DNA from: a virus
Virus record (IMG/VR): IMGVR_UViG_3300031455_000100
Span: 1-32,358 of that record
DNA length: 32,358 nt
Direction: 5' to 3' (one strand)
The position numbers and the translations under genes are program-made. Under the pieces are notes generated by a model. It ran no database searches. It was not told the DNA's origin and saw only the letters and a list, made by a program, of their open reading frames with translations. Positions 16,006 through 22,425 of the stretch are shown here, piece after piece. Position 1 is the stretch's first letter; every line of letters starts with the position of its first letter.

Positions 16006-18164
16006 CAGGCCTCGCTCAGGACTCTCGGCATGGGGACCACGCGCCGCTCCTGGCCCGTGATCGTGACGCCCTGATTAGAGGTCGGTGCGGGTCTCTCAGT
16101 CTCCGTGGTTCCCGCCGGGGACGGGATGACGAGCGGCTTCCGGGTTGCCGTGCCCACCGCCGCGACGGGCGCGCGCTGCGCCGGAGCGCCGCGTTTCCGC
16201 GCCCTCTCGGCCTCCCTGAGTTCAGCTTCCGCCTCCTCGATGGCGGCCTCCAGGCGCTCGAAGTCGCGGTCCTGGAAACGGTCCCACCCGTATAGGCTGG
16301 CTCCCGCCCGCGCGTAGTTATGGCAGTCCAGCACCTCCGCGCGGCGGCCCTCGATCCGGACCCACTTGTGCCCGGTGACGCGCCCGTTCTTGTCGCGCTC
16401 GACGACCTTGCGTTCCGACGTGATCTGCTTGGCGTGCTCGACGGTGAGGCCCTGCTTCGGGGCGTGCACCCAGCCGTAGGGAGCCTCGGTCGGAACCTCC
16501 GGACGGGGGATGCCGAGCGAGCCGACGAGTTCGGCCTTGAGGAGCGACACGCCTACGTATGCGATGCGCAGCGCGTTGACCCGCGTTTTCGTTCTCTTGC
16601 CCGATGCAGCGGACAGGGGTTCGGCCTGCACCTCGACCTTGAGCGGCTGATCGAGATGGTCGAGGCCGTCCACGCCCATGACGACCTGCTGGTTCTGGGT
16701 GCGCACCCACGGCTTCACGATCTCCGGCCAGGCGCTCGTATCGATGAAGAACCTGGTGATCCCGAACCGGACGCCAGCCGCGTTGGCGTAGGTGCGGTGC
16801 ACCGCGTCGGACACCTGCTGCCAGAGCGCCGGGCTCTGCACGTTGCCGTCGATCCGGAAGTGGTCGATGAGGAAGCGCTTCCTGTCGCGTCCCCATCCCC
16901 ATACCCCGATCTCGACGTGGTCCTGCCCGGGGTCGGCTCCCGCCGAAAGGAACAGGCAGCCCTTCGGGACCGTGCCCATGTCGTAGGGTTCCTCGCCCAC
17001 GTCGCCGCGGGTGTAGAAGGTTTCCCAATCGACTTTCTCGCTTACCTCGATGCTGGGCAGCGCGAGGACCGTGTTCCTGAACTCGGCGACCCCGGTCGGC
17101 GACTGGTAGCACTCCTCCCACTTCTTCGCGATCTCGTCCCAGCCCAGCCACCCGACCGGGCTGTAGAGCGCGGGCAGCCGATAGGACCGCACGCCGTCTT
17201 CGACTTCCGACAGGTCCTTGCGCGTCGGGATCCATTCGCCTTCGGCGAGCATGTCGGTCTTGTGCCGTTCCTCGATGCGGCCGGCGCATTCGGGGCACTC
17301 GTAATAGACCGTTTTCGGCTTGCCCCACGTCCACTTGAGTCCGCCCCTGTCGCGGCCCTCGAAGGCGAACTCGAAGACGATCTTCTCGCGGCAGTGCGGG
17401 CACGTCATGTGGTAGAGCCGCATGTCTCCGGCGAGGTAGTGCTTCCATATCTGGCTCGTCGCCTCGCTCGTGGTGGTCGAGGTGAGCAGGATTTTCCGCT
17501 TGTTGCGGAAGGTGCGCGTGCGGGCGATGGCGAGGTCGACGGGCGAACCCTGGCCGTCTAGGTCGAGCGGATACTCGTCCACCTCGTCGAGAGCCAGATA
17601 CTGGATCGGGGTGGACTTCAGGTCCGAGACAGACTGCGCCGACGCGAACAGGAGCATGCCGCCGACGAAGGTCTTGCGTAGCTGCAGGTCGTTGGTCAGC
17701 TTCTCGGCAATCGCCGGAGTGTTCCGGAACATCGGCCCGATGCGCTGCTCGGACACGATCTGCGCGGTGCCGACCTTGGGAAGGACGAACATGATCGGCC
17801 CGGGCGCGGACGAGGCCCAGTAGCCGATGCAGTTGTTCGAGGACTCGGTCTTCGACACCTGCGCCCCGGCCACGAGGGACTGCATCCACACAGGGCTCTT
17901 GGAGGACATGTTGTCCATAAACTCGCGCATGTAGGGCACGCGCGTCGTCTTCCAGTCGCCCGGTTCGGACGCGCCGACGCCTTCGAGCACGCGGTGCTCG
18001 TCCGCCCAGTCCGACACCAGCAGCCGTTCGTGGGGACGGTAGCCACGCACGAAGGCGGACGCCTCGACGTCGTCGGCGGTCGCGATGCCCGGGATGGGTC
18101 CGTCGAAGAGCGCCTGCAGTTCCGGCGAAGCCTCGAGGAGGTGGCGATCAGGATTCCTTGACAC
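16005..18164 (-). CDS. Terminase large subunit (lambda GpA family)
   Basis: A 719-residue packaging motor and nuclease. A Walker-A-like loop GAQVSKTE lies at residues 100-107 and Walker B LALDEVDEY at 190-198 (D193, E194). The middle has a Cys pair motif (CPHCREK near 232-238; CPECAGR later) as in GpA relatives. The nuclease half includes AGADPGQDHVEIGVWGWGRD and the late LDCHNYARAGASLYGW segment. It starts at a GTG with GAGGAGA 6 bases upstream and overlaps the small-subunit gene by 17 bases. The Pro/Thr-rich C-terminal tail includes copy 3 of the 14-base repeat. Confidence 0.94.
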   Translation of the reverse strand: MSRNPDRHLLEASPELQALFDGPIPGIATADDVEASAFVRGYRPHERLLVSDWADEHRVLEGVGASEPGDWKTTRVPYMREFMDNMSSKSPVWMQSLVAGAQVSKTESSNNCIGYWASSAPGPIMFVLPKVGTAQIVSEQRIGPMFRNTPAIAEKLTNDLQLRKTFVGGMLLFASAQSVSDLKSTPIQYLALDEVDEYPLDLDGQGSPVDLAIARTRTFRNKRKILLTSTTTSEATSQIWKHYLAGDMRLYHMTCPHCREKIVFEFAFEGRDRGGLKWTWGKPKTVYYECPECAGRIEERHKTDMLAEGEWIPTRKDLSEVEDGVRSYRLPALYSPVGWLGWDEIAKKWEECYQSPTGVAEFRNTVLALPSIEVSEKVDWETFYTRGDVGEEPYDMGTVPKGCLFLSAGADPGQDHVEIGVWGWGRDRKRFLIDHFRIDGNVQSPALWQQVSDAVHRTYANAAGVRFGITRFFIDTSAWPEIVKPWVRTQNQQVVMGVDGLDHLDQPLKVEVQAEPLSAASGKRTKTRVNALRIAYVGVSLLKAELVGSLGIPRPEVPTEAPYGWVHAPKQGLTVEHAKQITSERKVVERDKNGRVTGHKWVRIEGRRAEVLDCHNYARAGASLYGWDRFQDRDFERLEAAIEEAEAELREAERARKRGAPAQRAPVAAVGTATRKPLVIPSPAGTTETERPAPTSNQGVTITGQERRVVPMPRVLSEA
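16094..16107 (-). repeat. Copy 3 of the 14-base repeat
   Basis: CACGGAGACTGAGA on the minus strand inside the C-terminal tail codons of the large terminase gene, where it encodes T-E-T-E. Confidence 0.55.
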
Positions 18165-18747
18165 GCCGCTTCTCCTCGGCGGTCACCCTGTCCCGCAGGT
18201 GATCCTCGACGAACTCCTCGAGGACGATGCGCATCACGACCGGGTCGATGCCGTGCTTGGCGCCCAGGATCGCGGCCACCGCCGACGGACGGTTCTCCCA
18301 CGCGATCCGCTCGGCCGACCAGCGCTCCGCCGTCTTCACCTCGACGGCCGCCCGGTCGACCAGACGGCCGGCGGCCTGCTCGAACGCCAGGCGGTTCTTC
18401 AACGCAAGGTAGTTTTCCTTGAGCCGCTCCGCGTCCGCGTGGGACATGAGCGAGAAGCCAGCGGCGGCCATGATCGCGGCGGCCGCCTCGTCCGGCGTTA
18501 CCTGACAGTTGCCGTCCTCGCCGCCGTCGTGGGTAACGCCCGAGGGCGCGCGGGTAACGCCGTTACCCGGGTCGCCGAAGTTCCCGAATCCGCGGTCGCG
18601 CAGCACCGCCTTCGAGCGCTCCACGTCGACCTCGCCGCCGTCCGTAAATATTAGGAAACCCTGAGATTTCCACTTCGTGACGGTCTTGCGGGAAACGCCC
18701 GCGAGCTTCGCGAAGCCCGCCTGGTTCAGCGTCGCCGGAGCGGCCAT
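18148..18747 (-). CDS. Terminase small subunit (Nu1-like)
   Basis: A 199-residue DNA-recognition subunit of the packaging enzyme. The N-terminal 45 residues hold a winged helix-turn-helix of the Nu1 type (LNQAGFAKLAGVSRKTVTKW followed by SQGFLIFTDGGEVDVERSKAVL). A Gly-rich linker (GFGNFGDPGNGVT) is followed by long helices for oligomerisation and large-subunit contact. I chose the ATG at 18747 because GGGAGA lies 7-8 bases upstream; the GTG at 18777 gives 10 more residues but has a weak site. The linker codons coincide with a cluster of GTTACC repeats that may be the packaging signal. Confidence 0.88.
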   Translation of the reverse strand: MAAPATLNQAGFAKLAGVSRKTVTKWKSQGFLIFTDGGEVDVERSKAVLRDRGFGNFGDPGNGVTRAPSGVTHDGGEDGNCQVTPDEAAAAIMAAAGFSLMSHADAERLKENYLALKNRLAFEQAAGRLVDRAAVEVKTAERWSAERIAWENRPSAVAAILGAKHGIDPVVMRIVLEEFVEDHLRDRVTAEEKRRVKES

Positions 18748-18775
18748 GGCTTGTTCTCCCAAAGACGTGTTACCC
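18496..18775. other. Candidate packaging recognition site: GTTACC repeat cluster
   Basis: Within 280 bp there are five copies of GTTACC in either orientation: 18496-18502, 18531-18538, 18552-18559, 18561-18568 and 18769-18775. Four extend to CGTTACC or CGTTACCC, and two of them form a palindrome GGGTAACG-C-CGTTACCC. Elsewhere in the window the hexamer is rare. Most copies are inside the small terminase gene, where several phages place pac, and lambda places cosB R-sites next to it. Confidence 0.45.
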
Positions 18776-18829
18776 ACTTTTACAACCCCACGGCGAGAGC
18801 AGGTCGGCGCGCGCGAACCCTCCCGACGA

Positions 18830-18843
18830 TTTTGTCAACAAAA
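18830..18843. promoter_or_regulatory. Short dyad upstream of the small terminase gene
   Basis: TTTTGT-CA-ACAAAA forms 6-bp arms in an otherwise GC-rich gap. Read on the minus strand it contains TTGACA, a perfect -35 hexamer, but no matching -10 lies 17 bases downstream, so a sigma70 promoter is not supported. Confidence 0.3.
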
Positions 18844-18883
18844 GAACCTACCCCCAGGGGGGTCTATTGCTTCGACTTTCATA

Positions 18884-19459
18884 TCAATTGCCCACCTGCT
18901 TGAAGGCTTCGTCCACTCTTTTGCGTATTAGCCTTCGATCATATACAATCTTGTTGACCTCTTCTTTCAGATCGATGCGGGGACGGTGGCTGACACGGTC
19001 TGCGCGGAATGCAACCGCAAGTAGTGTGTCTCCGGGTATCCTGCGGAAGAAAGTCCGGACGCCCGAGGGAGCGTCAGCCCAGAAGCCGTCCCGGTCGGCC
19101 AGGCGCTTCAGGTAGAAGCGCGGCATGTTGCCGTACTTGTTCAGACGCGCCGCCCGCGACGGGATGACCTCGTCCGTGCTCGTGGAGCCCTCGAACGCGC
19201 TCTTGAGGTAGTCCCACTGGATCGGCTTGATCGCGACGGCGGCGGAATCGGTGTGTCCGCGCGCGCGGAAAAGCCGGAGACCGTTCTTCGTGAACGGGGT
19301 GGGCCTGTCGAGCTTCTCGTCGAAGGACTCCCTGATCCTGTCGAGGATGTCCTGACCGATGAAGTTCGAGGCCAGCGTGGCAGCCCGCCGGGCGCGCCTA
19401 GAGGTGGCGTCAACGCCCGGTGCGAAGTCCCTGAAATCCGCGGAAACCCTGATCGCCAT
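18884..19459 (-). CDS. Minor-tail/virion-morphogenesis-like protein, first gene of the late operon
   Basis: A 191-residue protein. It resembles a group of phage proteins with an N-terminal helix, a segment DEKLDRPTPFTKNGLRLFRA, an internal KSAFEG and the later LNKYGNMPR motif; those are usually annotated as minor tail or tail completion proteins. I prefer the ATG at 19459 because GGGAGG stands 5 bases before it; an upstream ATG at 19513 has no ribosome site and lies against a large dyad. It is unusual that a gene of this type stands upstream of the terminases. The C-terminal end is basic (DRRLIRKRVDEAFKQVGN). Function is inferred by resemblance only. Confidence 0.6.
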   Translation of the reverse strand: MAIRVSADFRDFAPGVDATSRRARRAATLASNFIGQDILDRIRESFDEKLDRPTPFTKNGLRLFRARGHTDSAAVAIKPIQWDYLKSAFEGSTSTDEVIPSRAARLNKYGNMPRFYLKRLADRDGFWADAPSGVRTFFRRIPGDTLLAVAFRADRVSHRPRIDLKEEVNKIVYDRRLIRKRVDEAFKQVGN

Positions 19460-19514
19460 GCCGCCCTCCCGATGCAGGATGATCGCGCCGGCGGCGGTCT
19501 GAGGCACCGTCATT

Positions 19515-19554
19515 CAGGTTGTCGGCAATGGCATCCAGGTTGCCGACAACCTGG
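19515..19554 (-). promoter_or_regulatory. Nested, mutually exclusive dyads before the late operon
   Basis: Arms 19515-19528 and 19540-19553 are a perfect 14-bp inverted repeat (CAGGTTGTCGGCAA, loop 11). The right arm is also half of a second perfect stem, CCAGGTTG/CAACCTGG at 19535-19542 and 19547-19554 with loop CCGA. In the transcript only one of the two can form at a time. It may be a repressor operator or an RNA switch controlling late genes. Confidence 0.55.
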
Positions 19555-19604
19555 AATAAGTTGCGCTAATCCGATTCAAAACTCTGGGAAACCGATTCAG
19601 ATTC
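19553..19604 (-). promoter_or_regulatory. Candidate late promoter with GANTC sites
   Basis: On the minus strand TTGAAT (19579-19574) and TATTCC (19558-19553) are spaced 15 bases, a mediocre sigma70-like pair. GANTC occurs at 19573-19577, overlapping the -35, and again at 19594-19598 and 19600-19604; CCGATTCA recurs 21 bases apart. It lies just downstream of a terminator and just upstream of the first late gene. Confidence 0.4.
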
Positions 19605-19610
19605 AGGGCG

Positions 19611-19643
19611 CGAAAAGACCGCCCGAGGTGGCCCCGGGCGGTC
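19611..19643 (-). terminator. Intrinsic terminator of the small-gene cluster
   Basis: A perfect 9-bp stem GACCGCCCG/CGGGCGGTC (19617-19625 and 19635-19643, loop 9) is followed on the minus strand by TTTT. It closes the four-gene cluster that ends at 19665 and insulates it from the late operon. Confidence 0.85.
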
Positions 19644-19664
19644 GTGGAAGGCGTCGCGATGGGG

Positions 19665-19829
19665 TCAGGGGCGGCGGCGGAGTCTGCGGACGAGCCACTC
19701 GATGCCGTCGACGACCAGCAGGGCGGCGATGCCACAGCCAAAACCGAAGAGCGCTCCCAGCCACCCGTGGGGACCAATCATGACGGCCCCCACGAGGGCG
19801 TACAGCAGCAGGAAGTTCCATCCAGTCAT
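19665..19829 (-). CDS. Small membrane protein, 54 aa
   Basis: A 54-residue protein, MTGWNFLLLYALVGAVMIG..., with two hydrophobic segments (about 4-19 and 24-41) separated by PHGW, and a basic end (LVRRLRRRP). This is the shape of a small two-pass inner-membrane protein. A GGAGAG site lies 6 bases before the ATG, and the ATG overlaps the previous stop (TGATG). Terminator follows directly. A holin-like role is possible but no lysin or spanin is next to it, so I leave the function open. Confidence 0.7.
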   Translation of the reverse strand: MTGWNFLLLYALVGAVMIGPHGWLGALFGFGCGIAALLVVDGIEWLVRRLRRRP

Positions 19830-19996
19830 CACCGTCTCTCCTTCGCGAACCGCTCGAGGTCCTTCAGCGCCTTCTCGGCCTCCGGAAGGAGAAGCGAGCC
19901 GATCCTCTCCTTGATGTCGGCGAGGCGCTCCTTCTCGCGCCGATGGTGTGCGCTGTAGGCCTCACGCAGGTCTTCTGCCGAGCGTATTTCGGTCAT
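19829..19996 (-). CDS. Small helical protein, 55 aa
   Basis: A 55-residue highly charged protein (MTEIRSAEDLREAYSAHHRR ... EKALKDLERFAKERR) that is predicted by eye to be almost entirely alpha-helical, with heptad-like Leu/Ile spacing suggesting a coiled coil. Both ends overlap neighbours as TGATG. No family recognised. Coupling to the small membrane protein suggests that they function together. Confidence 0.65.
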   Translation of the reverse strand: MTEIRSAEDLREAYSAHHRREKERLADIKERIGSLLLPEAEKALKDLERFAKERR

Positions 19997-20184
19997 CACC
20001 ACCCCATCTGACGCTTCAAGAGAACGTTCTGCCGCCGCGCCTGCGGGTTCCGGCTGCGCTTGACGTCCGCCTGCGTCACCGGGGGCGGCGTGGCCCCGGG
20101 AGACACCTTCGCCTTCTTCTCCTGCGCGATGACCTCAACGGTCTGCCGCAGCGCGTCGTAGTCGTATTCACTGGTCCTGTTCAT
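19996..20184 (-). CDS. Small basic hypothetical protein, 62 aa
   Basis: A 62-residue protein: an N-terminal helix (YDALRQTVEVIAQEKKAK), a Pro-rich linker (SPGATPPPVTQ) and a basic tail (KRSRNPQARRQNVLLKRQMGW). AGGAGG is placed 8 bases before the ATG at 20184. No motif recognised; the basic tail could bind nucleic acid. Member of the four-gene cluster ended by the terminator at 19.63 kb. Confidence 0.65.
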   Translation of the reverse strand: MNRTSEYDYDALRQTVEVIAQEKKAKVSPGATPPPVTQADVKRSRNPQARRQNVLLKRQMGW

Positions 20185-20196
20185 CTCTCATGCCTC

Positions 20197-20394
20197 CTAC
20201 ATCGCGATTGAAAAGCACTGCCCGGCCACCACGGCGCCGGGAAAGCCTGCGAGGATGCTCCTGACCTCCGCGATCGCGGACGCGCACGAAGCGGAGTCCG
20301 TGAAAGCCCCGAGAAGGTGCTCGCGGCAATCCGCGGTCTCCCCGGCTTCGGAACAGGTGAGGACGGCCGCGAACCAGAACATCTTGATGAACAT
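20197..20394 (-). CDS. Small cysteine-containing protein, possible exported, 65 aa
   Basis: I place the start at the ATG at 20394 (MFIKMFWFAAVLTCSEAGETADCREHLLG) because GGAGAG lies just upstream; a longer frame to 20442 has no site. The first 13 residues are hydrophobic with one Lys, like a short signal peptide or lipoprotein-like leader, followed by cysteines at about 14, 23, 36 and 59 that could form two disulfides. Small periplasmic proteins of this shape occur as phage accessory genes. Function unknown. It is the first gene of the cluster and diverges from the toxin-antitoxin promoter. Confidence 0.65.
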   Translation of the reverse strand: MFIKMFWFAAVLTCSEAGETADCREHLLGAFTDSASCASAIAEVRSILAGFPGAVVAGQCFSIAM

Positions 20395-20432
20395 GACCGT
20401 CTCTCCGGGTGATCCTAGAGATCGATGGTTCG

Positions 20433-20474
20433 GCGCCGGCACGCCTTATTCAACATCCATTAACCGCGCCGGCA
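20433..20474. repeat. Direct repeat of GCGCCGGCA, 33 bp apart
   Basis: Two perfect 9-base copies at 20433-20441 and 20466-20474 flank the AT-rich centre of the divergent gap between the small-gene cluster and the toxin-antitoxin operon. They may be regulatory sites for the leftward promoter. Confidence 0.3.
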
Positions 20475-20482
20475 GCGGTCCC

Positions 20483-20522
20483 TTGAGACATGGGTAACAT
20501 GATGCTACCTATGTGGTCTCAA
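20483..20522 (+). promoter_or_regulatory. Promoter and dyad operator of the AbiE-like operon
   Basis: TTGAGA (20483-20488) and TACCTA (20506-20511) are 17 bases apart and form a plausible promoter. Over it lies an inverted repeat ACATGGGTA/TACCTATGT (20488-20496 and 20506-20514, 8 of 9 matching), extended by TTGAGAC/GTCTCAA (20483-20489, 20516-20522). AbiEi antitoxins are known to autorepress by binding inverted repeats at their own promoter, so this is the likely operator. Confidence 0.65.
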
Positions 20523-20539
20523 CACAGGAGGGCACGGCT

Positions 20540-21157
20540 CTGAACACGGGACAGGATTTCGCGAACTGGCAGGATCGAAACGGGCTTCGGCGCTCTGACG
20601 CCGCGGGCATCGTTTACCTGCGCCACGCGGTCTCCGTGTCCCGCCTGCGCTCCGCCGAGACCGTGCATCCCCGCGTCGCCGCCCTTGCCGCCGTTTACGA
20701 GGCCGGCCGCTTCGTCTCCGACGACCTCGACGAGGTGGCGGAGACCCTGGGCTACGCCGACCTGTGCGCGGCGGTCCCGTTCTCGGTCGTCACCGGAGTG
20801 TCCGCGGCGACCCTGCGCGGCTGGACGACGGCGCACGTCAACGATCGTTTCGTCGCCCTCCCGCCGCACCCGGCGGCGCTGCGGCAGCCTGACCGGGTGC
20901 TGGCGCTGGCGTGTCCGGTGCTTCCCGATCACGTGGAGCTTCGCAGGGACGGCGCGGGTCGGTGGTATCGGCTCGCGGACCCGGTTCGCACCGTGGTCGA
21001 CACCGTCAGGGATGACGTCCGCCAGGGGCGTTTCCATGCCCGGGAGGTGGTCAATGCCGCGGTCGATGAGGGCGTGTCACCCGAGGCCCTGCTGGCCTAT
21101 GCGGCGCGCGTCGGCGAGCATGCCGTCACGAAGCTGAACGAATACCTCGACGCCTGA
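20540..21157 (+). CDS. AbiEi-like antitoxin of a type IV toxin-antitoxin system
   Basis: A 205-residue protein directly upstream of an AbiEii-type toxin gene. The C-terminal half has the feature style of AbiEi antitoxins (WYRLADPVRTVVDTVRDDV, then HAREVVNAAVDEGVSPEALLAYAARVG). The expected role is to block or reverse the toxin's effect without direct binding and to repress its own promoter. The start is a judgement: AGGAGG at 20526-20531 stands 8 bases before a CTG at 20540, whereas the GTG at 20513 overlaps the probable -10 and operator. No in-frame ATG exists near the N-terminus. The N-terminal winged-helix is not obvious, so the family call is moderate. Confidence 0.6.
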   Translation: MNTGQDFANWQDRNGLRRSDAAGIVYLRHAVSVSRLRSAETVHPRVAALAAVYEAGRFVSDDLDEVAETLGYADLCAAVPFSVVTGVSAATLRGWTTAHVNDRFVALPPHPAALRQPDRVLALACPVLPDHVELRRDGAGRWYRLADPVRTVVDTVRDDVRQGRFHAREVVNAAVDEGVSPEALLAYAARVGEHAVTKLNEYLDA

Positions 21158-21237
21158 TCCGTCGCCGCCGGCGGCGGGTTCCTTGCAAGCCGTCTCCCTA
21201 CTGTCGGGGTCTACCCATGACAGAGGGAGACAGGGAC

Positions 21238-22134
21238 ATGGACGGACAGAGGCTCACGGATTCACTCCGGAATCGATTCAAGGCTCAGGGCATCGGGACG
21301 CAGGAGACGTGGATCCGCTTCGCGATCGAGCGGCTCACGGTCAGGCTCGTGGCGGCCGACGAAGAGGAAAGGCTGCTCGTAAAGGGCGGCATGCTCTGGT
21401 GGCTCAAGGCGGCGCTGCGGGAGCACGCGAGGCCGACCACCGATCTCGACGTCCACGTGCACGCCAAGGACGGCCACGTGCTGTCATCGGAAGAGGTCGG
21501 AGACCTGTTCCGGACCGCCGCCACGCACGTGCAGGTCAACGACGGGTGCACCTTCGAAATCAAGCGGACGCATCCCCTGCGCCACACGGAAGACCACGAA
21601 GGGCTGCGCGTGCATGTCCGCTGCCGGATCGGCAAGACGGCCATCGATTTCCACGTGGACGTCGGTTTCGGCGGGCGCAGGCCTTCCTGGGCGACGAAAG
21701 TCAAGTTCGACTCGATGCACCCCGAACTCGAAGGCGTCACGATCCTCGCATACCCGCTCGAATACATGGTGGCTGACAAGGTGCATTCGATCTGGAAGCA
21801 TGCCGAGAAGAATACGAGGGTCAAAGACTTCAACGACCTTTTCGTCCTCGCGTCCATGCCCCTAGACGAAGACCGCCTCGCGGAAGCCGTCCGCGTCGTC
21901 TTCGAAGACCACGACGTCGCCGTTCCGGAGTCCGTAGACGCCCTCCCGGGCCTCGGGGCCGCCTACGCGATCCGCATGCAGGCCGACTGGCAGGAGTGGA
22001 CCGTCCGCGCCAACCGCGCTCACGCGATGCCCGCGGACTTCCGCGTGGTCGTGGGGAGGGTCAGGGAGATCGCGGCCCGGGCGCTCGAGGCCGGACACGG
22101 ATACGCGCCGCCGGCGCCGAGGTTCGCGGCCTGA
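21238..22134 (+). CDS. AbiEii-type nucleotidyltransferase toxin
   Basis: A 298-residue protein with the AbiEii nucleotidyltransferase hallmarks: LLVKGGMLWWLK at 47-57 (glycine motif), RPTTDLDVHV at 65-74 (catalytic Asp69, Asp71), IDFHVDV near 137-143 (third acidic site) and DKVHSIWKH...RVKDFNDLFVLA at 180-205 (K-D-x-x-D motif). Such toxins add nucleotides to tRNA or otherwise block growth, and AbiE systems can abort phage infection. I prefer the ATG at 21238 with AGGGAG upstream to the ATG seven codons earlier. Its stop abuts the stop of the convergent gene. Here it may stabilise the plasmid state or exclude other phages. Confidence 0.82.
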   Translation: MDGQRLTDSLRNRFKAQGIGTQETWIRFAIERLTVRLVAADEEERLLVKGGMLWWLKAALREHARPTTDLDVHVHAKDGHVLSSEEVGDLFRTAATHVQVNDGCTFEIKRTHPLRHTEDHEGLRVHVRCRIGKTAIDFHVDVGFGGRRPSWATKVKFDSMHPELEGVTILAYPLEYMVADKVHSIWKHAEKNTRVKDFNDLFVLASMPLDEDRLAEAVRVVFEDHDVAVPESVDALPGLGAAYAIRMQADWQEWTVRANRAHAMPADFRVVVGRVREIAARALEAGHGYAPPAPRFAA

Positions 22135-22141
22135 TCAGGCC
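22128..22141. promoter_or_regulatory. Palindrome over two abutting convergent stop codons
   Basis: GGCCTGATCAGGCC is a perfect 14-bp palindrome. The toxin stop TGA (22132-22134) and the convergent gene's TGA (22137-22135) touch each other inside it. A short bidirectional pausing element is possible; there is no T-tract. Confidence 0.4.
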
Positions 22142-22425
22142 TTCTTCGACTTCCTCTTCCGGCGGCGCTTCGGTGCCGCCGTTTTGCTTGATGTATCCGG
22201 ATACATATCCGCCGCCCGTGATGCACCCTGATACATCAGGACGCTGCCCGGGACGGCCTTCCGGTGGCCTTCGACGTGGAGCCGGACGATCTCGTCGAGA
22301 GACGGCTCAGGCGGCCGGGACCAGTGACGCCGCCACGTCTCCATGGCCTCGCCGACGGAGGTCAGGAAATCGCGCCCGAGCGCGTTCAGGCCCGTCCTCA
22401 GGGCTTCGGCTTCGGCGGGGCTCAT
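22135..22425 (-). CDS. Hypothetical protein with basic tail, 96 aa
   Basis: A 96-residue protein (MSPAEAEALRTGLNALGRDFLTSVGEAMETWRRHW...) with a helical N-terminal half and a strongly basic C-terminus (KRRRKRKSKKA) that suggests nucleic acid or membrane surface binding. Its ATG overlaps the zinc-ribbon gene's stop as ATGA. The 3' half is locally AT-richer and contains a 16-bp palindrome. No family recognised. Last gene of the six-gene accessory operon. Confidence 0.7.
   Translation of the reverse strand: MSPAEAEALRTGLNALGRDFLTSVGEAMETWRRHWSRPPEPSLDEIVRLHVEGHRKAVPGSVLMYQGASRAADMYPDTSSKTAAPKRRRKRKSKKA
22191..22206. repeat. 16-bp perfect palindrome within a coding region
   Basis: ATGTATCCGGATACAT is its own reverse complement. 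A second near palindrome CCTGATACATCAGG follows within 40 bp. Both lie in the 3' part of the 96-residue gene, in a stretch that is AT-richer than its surroundings. Confidence 0.45.

Noticed and set aside
21167-21181. GC-rich palindrome after the antitoxin gene as a terminator
   Set aside because: CGCCGCCGGCGGCG has no loop and no T-tract, and termination there would cut off the toxin gene.
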